Source: Lunularia cruciata
Taxonomy: Eukaryota; Streptophyta; Marchantiopsida; Lunulariales; Lunulariaceae
DNA length: 64,000 nucleotides
Reading direction: 5' to 3'
Assembly: GCA_948567375.1 (NCBI GenBank)
Contig: OX419755.1
Span: forward strand, 72,048,944 to 72,112,943
The position numbers were made by a program, and so were the translations under genes. Below the pieces are notes generated by a model. It saw only the letters and a list, made by a program, of their open reading frames with translations. It had not been told where the DNA came from and ran no database searches. Of the stretch, positions 56,500 through 64,000 are shown in pieces. Position 1 is the first letter of the stretch, and the number at the start of each line of letters is the position of its first letter.

Positions 56500-57420
56500 T
56501 CTTCTTCAAAGAAAGCATTCTATTGGTCAGAATTGGATCTATGCTCTAACCAAGGGTGATCTACAACTTGTGCACCTTCATGAAACCCATGACTTACCAG
56601 TTGCTGATCACATGGGTGTGGACAAGACCTTGGGTACCCTACAATGCCAATGATGGTGGCCCAACATGGCACAAGATGTTCAAGAGTTTTTCTAATCTTG
56701 TGAGAGCTATCATGCAGCAAGACCAACAACTAGAAACTGAGTGGACTCCTCCAACCAGTTCCTATCTCATATGCTCAATGGGTACACGTGAGCTTAGATC
56801 TCATCACATCCTTGCTCAAAACAAAGCAAGGTCTCACAACAAATGTGGTGTTTGTCAATAAGCTTAGTAAAAAATCTATTTGCAACAACCTTTGATATAG
56901 TGTATGCTCCAACATTGGCCCAAATCTACTTTGACAATGTCTTCAAACATCATGGGATGCCTCACATACTCATCTTTGACCGTGATCCTTGATTCACCAA
57001 AAATATTTTGGCAAGCACTCTTCAAGCTACTCGACACCAATCTTACTTTGTCCATGGCCTATCATCCTCACATTGATGGAAAAACTGAACATGCAAATCA
57101 CACCTTGGAGGATATGCTTCATGCTTTTGTCAATGTTCATCATACCAATTAGGTTTAATGTCTTGCAGTTGTTGAGTTTGCCTACAATAATTCCAAATAA
57201 AAAAGCATTGGATTCTCTCACTTCTTCCTTAATTTTGGCCAAGACCCACTTGTTCCACATTTCCTCCTTGCTCCTCCGCCATCTCATGTTCCTCATACTT
57301 CCACCTTCTTGACCACAATATCCCAATCCTTACAACATGCTAAATCTCATCTCCTTGTTGCTCAAAATTGTTAAAAACAATACACAAACAAACATCATTG
57401 TAATCTTACTTTTCAAATTG
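56500..57420 (+). pseudogene. A2 integrase remnants
   Basis: Integrase text in shifting frames: GDLQLVHLHETHDLPVADHM-like zinc part near 56550, then FEHHGMPHILI-like and AYHPHIDGKTEHANHTLEDM (third acid region) at 57050-57120. Frameshifted and inactive. Confidence 0.75.
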
Positions 57421-57527
57421 GTGATAAATTCATGCTTTCTTTTTGTAACCTACCCCTTCCACTTGATAGCAAGTTTGTAAAATTGCTCTTAATTGGTTAG
57501 GTCCTCATAAGCTGAAACCTCATTTTA

Positions 57528-57872
57528 TTGGGCCTTTTCCTCCTTTGTCAAATTGACATAATGGCCTATCACCTCAAGCTACCACCACACTTGAAGATCC
57601 ATCTAGTATTCCATGTTTCCTTATTATGTAGATATGCATCACGACTGCCTCACTTTCGTTCCATACAAGAAGTTGGACCTTGTCCAACATTCAATGATGG
57701 CACGGAGGAATATGAAGTCAAACGCATTCTCCTAAAGTGCATCCGTGGTACCTACCATTTTCATGTGGAATATCTTGTACATTGGAAAAGGTACCCATTG
57801 CATGATATAGCATGGGAGCTAATAGCCAACTTGAATCATGCATCGGTGTTAGTGCAATCTTTTGAGCAATAG
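57528..57872 (+). pseudogene. A2 integrase C-terminus with chromodomain
   Basis: 114-residue frame: HLKLPPHLKIHLVFHVSLL is the integrase C-terminal end, then EEYEVKRILLKCIRGTYHFH, VEYLVHWKRYPLHDIAWELI and ANLNHASVLVQSFEQ form a chromodomain. Its aromatic positions are partly kept (Y, W, with the third cage position W in AWE). Chromodomains of chromoviruses direct integration to methylated-histone chromatin. The frame is open and ends at a stop at 57870. Confidence 0.9.
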
Positions 57873-57897
57873 CTTTGCAATGAGGAGGTTGCACCTT

Positions 57898-57910
57898 AAA
57901 AAGGGAGAGG
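57898..57910 (+). other. A2 polypurine tract
   Basis: AAAAAGGGAGAGG one base before the LTR, the primer for plus-strand DNA synthesis. Confidence 0.88.
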
Positions 57911-57911
57911 T

Positions 57912-58500
57912 TGTAAGACCAATAGCTAGACATATTATCTAAAGGTGGAAGTTGGCTTGGTAACATCTGGAAATATATGATGGACTAAGTAGATAAAATA
58001 GAGATGTCACCAAAAGAGTACTTCCACTAGTAGTGTAGGAGCTAAAAACACTTTGAAAACTTCCAAGTCAATTTTAGAAACCTAAACATATGAATTAGGC
58101 CTTGAAAATGGATGGAGTTCTTTCCTTCAAGGAATAAAGGGTTGCCTTTCCTCCTCCTTTTGTCTCATCAAGAGCTTTCCAACAATACCTCTTCCATGCA
58201 ATTATGAGCTTCCTATAAGAACATTCTCTAAAGATTCCCTCTAGTCAAACTTGTTTGACCAACAAGATAGAACAGGACTTGTATGTCACCCATCCACACA
58301 ACAAATCTAAGGGTGGAGCTTGTTAACATGTCGCCAATTCATGTACTTGATCCAAAGGTGGAGCTTCCATTGAGTGGATCCTCTTTGCTATATAATAAAG
58401 ACAAGGAGCTCTTTTGGGGCATTGGAGTATTGAGTATTGAAGCTTTGTGTTTTCTCTCTTTTGTTTCTCTTGGTGGTTTTCCTATCCTTAGAATATTACA
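57912..58500 (+). repeat. A2 3' LTR (589 bp)
   Basis: TGTAAGACCAATAGC...GAATATTACA. Same family as the A1 LTR but with a single U3 unit. Confidence 0.92.
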
Positions 58501-58716
58501 CCATTCTTTATAAGTTATAATCGAAAGTATCAAAGGTACATCATACAAGGTGATCTTATTCAAGAATTATTGCACAAAACTCACACTTTGGTTAAATGTT
58601 TTTGAATATGTGATGAACTATGTGGAATGATGCTTGTGTATTACATGGACACAAAAATCCCAATGGTTTGGGTGAAATGGATTTGGTGATCCATAAATTC
58701 TATCCATACCATTTAT
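58501..58716 (-). other. Probable copia leader remnant, no coding
   Basis: Lies between the A2 LTR and a copia primer site. Read on the minus strand it would be the start of a copia internal region, cut off by the A2 LTR. No ORF recognised. Confidence 0.4.
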
Positions 58717-58728
58717 GCTCTGAGACCA
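58717..58728 (-). other. Primer binding site of a copia LTR fragment
   Basis: The minus strand reads TGGTCTCAGAGC, one mismatch from the iMet site TGGTATCAGAGC. Confidence 0.7.
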
Positions 58729-58729
58729 A

Positions 58730-59223
58730 TATAAAAGAACAAGTATAGAAATAGGAGAATGGAAGATTGGAGTGAAAGATCACATTAGGACTATTGAATG
58801 AGAGAAACTCCAGATGCTTAGCATGAGCTTGGACTTTGGAATTTATAGGGAACATACAAGGATCTTTAGAAGCTCCTAAAAGCCACCTTCTTAGAGTGCA
58901 AGCTAAGTTAACCGAGAAGCTTCTTGAGAAACTTCCTTTTAGAAGCCGCTTACTTGCCATGTAAGTTAAGCTAGTCAAGAAACTTCCCATGAAGTTTCCT
59001 TCTAAATGCCACCTACTTGGTGTGCAAGCTAAGGTAGTCAAGAAGCTTCCCAAGAAGCCTCCTCCTAGAAATTACCACTTGGCATACATGTTACCCAATA
59101 CTTGGAAGGTACCAAGAAGCTTCATAAATGTTTCTAGAATATTCTTATAATTCTTGGCTAATTTAGCCTATTTGCTATTTTGTAAGTCTCAACCAACTCA
59201 TCTATAAAATCCATATTCTAACA
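58730..59223 (-). repeat. Copia-type LTR with internal 63-bp tandem repeats
   Basis: On the minus strand begins TGTTAGAATATGG at 59223 and ends at the primer site. Three units of 63 bp (58879 to about 59067, plus a partial one) lie inside. A 117-residue minus frame (59053-58700) crosses them only because 63 is divisible by three, and is not taken as a gene. Confidence 0.7.
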
Positions 59224-59470
59224 ATAGACCTAGCTAAATTCTAAGAGCTAGGGTGAATTCCTTTGATGTGAACCAAAAGTCCTCAATCAAAGGAGAAGCA
59301 TGAAGCCAAGCTACGGCTCCGTTTCTACCACAAGAGAGGATCCCAACTCTATCAATGAAAGGATGCTAGAAAGGATGTGAGTGTTCATCACTCATTGAGC
59401 TCCTCTTGAATCTTCCTAGAGTCTAGGGAAACAAAATCTGCAAAGGGAGGAAGTGTTGTACGTGCTGGTC
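59224..59470. other. No feature seen
   Basis: Short stretch between the copia LTR and the non-LTR fragment; no coding or repeat signal beyond its neighbours. Confidence 0.4.
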
Positions 59471-61300
59471 CTAGCGATAAATCACAAGCCAATCAAAGAG
59501 GTGTATAGAAAGCATGGGTGCTTGAGTCAATTGCCATGATGGGTGGCAATAAGAAAGGGCACCCTCTTGTAAGAACCTATTTGCCAAAAAGGGAGCCAAA
59601 AGGTCCATACTCTTAGGTAGGCTGGTGGTGCAAGAACCTCTTGAGATGTGATACCGCATTCTCCCATGGCTATGAGAAGAGCTTCATGCAAACACCACCA
59701 GTCATTCAATAATTATGGGAGAAAACATGGTTCTAAGAGTATGGAGAAGGTATGGCATATATGACAATCAAAAGACCATAGATGTGGTAGGAGAACCAAT
59801 GTGGGAAGATAAATATGTGCTAAAAATGATGCTCTTGGGACATAACATCACAATAGGAGAGAGTAGGCCACTTGTGTGTTCCCCAACCAAGAGAGTAAGG
59901 GGGTATGGGTAGTAGCCTAAGTCAATGTATATGAGCTACAAAAATCCTCATCTCCAATAGGGGAACCCAATACCTTCAAACCTCCTATTGGGAATTGGAT
60001 CCTAATGGGAAGTCAGAGGGGATGAGGACTATATGTGGGCTCCAAACCTTGCATTTATGAGTCTAAACTCATAACCCAAGGCCTCAAGATGAAGTATGAA
60101 AGCTTATACTTCCCAGGCTACATCCTCTATGGGGCCAAGATGTGGGTATCATTTGATAGGGATAGAAATAGATATGTGGGAAAGGTGGGTGCCACTTCTT
60201 GCAAATTTGTTTTGTGAGCTATCACTAATAAAGGCCCTCCTAAAGGATCTCCTTGGCATGTATCCTTTGCCGATCCTAGTTGATTGAACTCTCTTGTGGT
60301 AGTATATGGGTTATACAATAATGGTATCTCAATGTCATAAAAAGTATGCACAAAAGGAAACCAAGATGGGATCTACTCTCCTATAGAACAAAGAGCTCAA
60401 AACAATGTTTGATGAGAAATGGTATTGAAAGCATTTGAGACATCCACTTGGACAACCACCCAATCAAGATGGAGGTCCGAGGAAGCTCTAATGCCCATAA
60501 TAATTGTCTCACAACCACTTGGCATGGCTATTTCATATTGATGAGGAGACAAGAAAGATGAAAAGGAGTGTAAAAATTGTAAGCAAATGGTGTGTGACAC
60601 TAAACGCAAGAAGACATCCCCTATGGCTATGGGGCATACACCAAATGTCTCCTTGGATAGAGCAAAGAGATGAGATACACCAAATAAACAAGTTGCACCT
60701 AGGGGCACCAAGGTGCACCAAGGTGCAGCACATTGGTAGAGAGCAAAGAGAAGGGAGAAGCTTGAGTCTGGCAAGTTGGAGGAGAGACAATCACATAAAG
60801 GCTCAAAAACTAGTCTTGAAAGACCACCTATTGAGAAACATGGAGAGTGGAGTAGAGGGTGGGCAAAGAAGAACTCTACAAGTTGTAACTCCTCATCGCG
60901 TAAACAATCATGGACAAAAGAAGAACTTGGACTTGAACTCCCATGATTCAATATGAATCATGAGCAAGTTTGAACCATAACTTGAGCACTTCGTATCTAT
61001 AGTGCTCTTGGTCTTATTGGTAAATCATTGGAAAGAGCTTTCTAAAACACTAGAGAAAAGAGAAAAAAGGCTACCACTTAGAACACTTGAAGGATAGGGA
61101 GACCCATCAAGCCATACAAAAGAGACAAAAGAGGTAATTGAGAACCTATGAGAAAACAACCCTAGTCTTTGGATTATCCAAACTATGTATAAGGAAGATG
61201 TTTCCAAGGTTAAATTGGAACCCAAAATCAACCTTAGCAACTTGAGGAGTTTATCTAAGGATATAAGATGCATCTTGGAGTTAGTGTTTGTGGCAATCTA
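59471..61300 (-). mobile_element. Non-LTR retrotransposon F, decayed relative of E
   Basis: Minus strand: 60951-60397 has LHLDWVVVQVDVSNAFNTIS (RT catalytic Asp region), preceded by SPHQYEIAMPSGCETIIMGI as in E. 60351-60127 has CQGDPLGGPLLVIAH and SLSNDTHILAP (A-D-D replaced by S-N-D). 59709-59471 has the post-RT segment GITSQEVLAPPAYL, matching GLLSIEETAPIAFL of E. Borders are approximate and the frame is broken repeatedly. Confidence 0.75.
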
Positions 61301-63868
61301 CCAACCTAAGGCATAAGGGAGGTATAAGGGATGATAGCTTTAACTTACTTGCTCATATTTGGTGCAAGTTGTTGGACAAGTTCCACTTGCAAGTAAAGTA
61401 AGTATTAAGCTTAGTATAAAGAATGATTTTGCTCAAATAAGGTATTAGTTTGTCTTAGTTTGTGTTTGACTTGCATTTTTAAATTTTATTTATACAATTT
61501 AACATTAAGATTACAAAAATTACTAAATGTAAGCATCAACTAGACATATATATATTGGAGTGAAAGGAGGTAAGATGCAATACTCAAGGTCATAAGTAGT
61601 GTTCTAAAATTGATAGTATAGATAATAGATCTTCTAATTGAAAAACCAATATTGCATTTGCTTCATGATACCATAAGTAATATATTTAAAATTAACATAA
61701 TTTTTATATAAATAATACAATAAAATACAACCAATATATAATTGAAATAGAGGAGTATATTTAGAAAAAAAAAAAAGATAAGAGATGATTAATCAAAGAT
61801 TAATGGATTTTCTTATAAGGTCTAACTTCATTTCTATAGTGTTCTAAGAGAGCTTAATTCTAATTATCTTTTTAGCTTGAAATGGGTATATAAGCACTTC
61901 TCATTCTTCTTCTCAATCTTAGTCTTTTCAATCAAACTTATTGCTTTCATAACAATTAATCCTTGAAAGATTGCTCAAGGACATGGGTCATAGAGTTCAA
62001 AATTAAAACAATTTATATTATGATAATATTTATAAAGTGGAGAAGAATTACTTATTAGCTTGAGTTAAAGACAAACCAATAACACTATTTACTCTTGATG
62101 AATTGTACTCTTAATCTCTATTTATTCAACTATTATCTATGGGAAGTTCAAAATGCACACTTTAACACTATTTACTCTTGATTAATTGTACTCTTAATCT
62201 TTCTTTATTCAACTATTATCTCTTGGAAGTTCAAAATTTCACACTTTGAAAATGACCTTTGTTTTATTGAATTAGCTAATAGGTAGGCACAAGAAATACA
62301 ACTTCCTAATCTCAATTGAAAAATTATTTCCTTATCTCAATTGAAATTATATCTTAGATAACCTACAAATTAAAATTTAATATATTATTTTCTAGAAAGT
62401 ATAAAATAAAAGGTACAAAAGGTTAGATAGATATATCATATATTATTTTTTGAATCTCCTCATACAAATTTCTTTTTCTATTTAATTTTTTAATAAAATA
62501 TCTTTCTACTGAAGCATCTTCAACTTTTATTGTCGATTAAAACACATAACTTCATACCTTTGGATTAAAACACTCTTTACAATTGTCTTACCCAATCATA
62601 AATAAATGATAAAATATCCACTACTTGGTATAAGAGCAAACCTTCATGGAATATTATAGATTTTTAAAGTAGATCGTTTTGTTCGCTATAGATGTATCTT
62701 TCTGTTTTTCTGTTGGGTAGATTCATCTCTGCTTTGTCTCTTTAAATCTTTTTTTCTTCTCTTTCAAGGTCGATCTATACTTTAATGCCTAAGTTCATTC
62801 CTTTTCTTTCTTTGCTGCAATACTTTGGGTATTAGAAATATATGTGATTACTACTATGTGTGCTGAAATACTATGTGTATTCATATTCTCATTAGGATTA
62901 CTTTCGATAAATCAAGGATAACGTCGATCAAATGAATCTGCTTTAAATTAAAAACTGTGCACGTGGTAGGGTTAATGAGGCCACAAATTCATCTAGGGTT
63001 CCAATAAGGTTGACAAGACTGATAGTTGAAGTGCTCACCCGAACTTTCACCACAAACTTGAGGTTATTCCATTAGTGAACTCGTCCTTTCCTTTCCTCTT
63101 CTCCAAATGTACAAAGACTTTGAGATCTTTGTCACTAATCTATCATTCTTATTCCATGTCTCAAGCTTTGCAGTCATCTTATTTATTTGGGAAAATATAA
63201 ATTTTTTCATAATGAATCCATCCTCTCACAACTCAAACATAAAGAGGATGCATTGTTATTCTCACCTTTCCTAGTAACATTACGTAGAAGAGTGTGAACA
63301 AGAGATTGAGTATTATTAACAAATAGTAAACCAAGCTCTCTCCCTTACAAGATTTGATCTACCTCAAAATAAATTTATTACAAATATTTTCATAAGAGTT
63401 ATGTTGACCTTCATGTATTTTGTCGAATTTTTTTGCACATATTTCTTCTCCCTATTTTATTCTTTTTGTATGGAAATATTATAAGGCGGGTACAACTTTG
63501 TTTGGGCATTCCCATGTATATTTTCCCCTTTATTTGATGTAATAATCTTGTTGGTATCTATTCTCTGCACAGACTTCATAAGAGCTAGAGGTGTGGTGTA
63601 GTATTGATTATGACCTTGATGTCCTGTTGTAACTTGGATTGATTTCTGTTGTGCAGCATAATAGTTGCGTCCTTGAAAAGTTTATATGGTCTCCCAAAAT
63701 TTAAAGGACTTTGATCCATGCTGGTTGATATATACTCTTGGGATGAAGAATGAATTGGTTTTATATGCATTCTACACATTACCGTGACAAAGTACACATG
63801 GACACAGTTACAAAATGGACACTATAATCTTCACTACTTCGTGGTGAAAGACGTGGTTACTGCAGTCC
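61301..63868. other. AT-rich intergenic region, no gene seen
   Basis: About 2.5 kb of AT-rich DNA with an imperfect duplication near 62080-62230 (ACACTATTTACTCTTGAT and TCTTTATTCAACTATTATCT units). No coding ORF, tRNA or LTR was recognised. The last 300 bases before 63869 may be a promoter. Confidence 0.55.
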
Positions 63869-64000
63869 ATGTCCAACCTGGTCTACAGATCTGCAGATCC
63901 AACGGCCGCAGAAGGGACCGGCGGACGGGAAAGGCAGGGCCCGTGCGGAACACAAGAGCTTGTGGGATACATCAACGAAGAAATCGACCTTCCGCTTCAG
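63869..64000 (+). CDS. Possible first exon of a host gene, cut by window edge
   Basis: An ATG-started frame of 44 codons, open to the end of the window: MSNLVYRSADPTAAEGTGGR, then RQGPCGTQELVGYINEEIDL. Base composition changes sharply to GC-rich here, unlike the AT-rich flank and the transposons. I do not recognise the product. The opposite strand is also open for about 47 codons from the edge, so strand is not certain. Confidence 0.35.
   Translation, partial: MSNLVYRSADPTAAEGTGGRERQGPCGTQELVGYINEEIDLPLQ

Larger units (their letters stand above)
53890..58500 (+). mobile_element. 5'-truncated chromodomain Ty3/gypsy A2
   Basis: From about 53.9 kb: Gag tail, protease, RT, RNase H, integrase, chromodomain, polypurine tract and 3' LTR. 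No 5' LTR or primer site is found; the left end abuts the minus-strand family B integrase. The LTR aligns with that of A1. Many stops and shifts. Confidence 0.88.

Noticed and set aside
58700..59053. 117-residue repetitive minus-strand protein
   Set aside because: Explained by 63-bp tandem repeats inside a copia LTR; no conserved domain.
1..64000. Envelope-like gene, rRNA, organelle DNA insertions
   Set aside because: Looked for, but no convincing signal on either strand.

Overview
This is a nuclear chromosome segment of a land plant. It holds one intronless housekeeping gene (SPT16), one three-exon gene with GT-AG introns (MAM33/p32 family), a nuclear-type tRNA-Gly(GCC), and a large nested mass of LTR and non-LTR retrotransposons. 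The RLE-type non-LTR family and the decayed gypsy families hint at a non-seed plant (fern, lycophyte or bryophyte). That is inference; the species cannot be fixed from this window.

Layout. 1-4147: 5' part of a Ty3/gypsy element (A1, minus strand) with LTR, tRNA-iMet primer site, two small paralogous leader ORFs, broken gag, and PR-RT-RNase H open to the window edge. 5828-9064: SPT16. 13941-15744: MAM33-like gene. 16819-16889: tRNA-Gly. 16990-18110: tandem repeats. 18083-21060: non-LTR element (E, minus) with RT and a C-terminal CCHC/endonuclease-like part. 23041-50400: two copies of one Ty3/gypsy family (B) joined through a shared middle LTR. Copy 1 is split by a 3.4 kb insertion (C, TSD CTCAT) and by a complete 7.1 kb Ty1/copia element (D, paired 264-bp LTRs). 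50401-51400: a 5'-truncated B copy. 51930-53907: another B fragment on the minus strand. 53890-58500: 5'-truncated chromodomain gypsy (A2) of the A1 family. 58717-59223: copia LTR piece. 59471-61300: second non-LTR copy (F). 61300-63860: AT-rich, no gene seen. 63869-64000: possible first exon of a host gene running off the edge.

Most striking system. Family B encodes, in one polyprotein, Gag with two zinc knuckles, aspartic protease, a full-length C5-cytosine DNA methyltransferase domain (motifs I, II, IV, VI, VIII, IX/X recognisable), RT-RNase H, integrase, and a C-terminal PHD finger. It is thus a retrotransposon carrying both a DNA-methylation writer and a likely histone-tail reader. Both long copies are dead: there are stops, frameshifts and RT deletions, and the methyltransferase catalytic cysteine is lost independently in each (Phe in copy 1, Tyr in copy 2). 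The domain order and the homology between the copies are still clear. Retrotransposon-borne cytosine methyltransferases have been reported, as I recall, from dinoflagellates and the charophyte Klebsormidium; the combination with a PHD finger in a land-plant-like genome is what deserves follow-up.

SPT16 (histone chaperone) and MAM33 (mitochondrial matrix acidic protein) are ordinary host genes with no functional link to the transposons.
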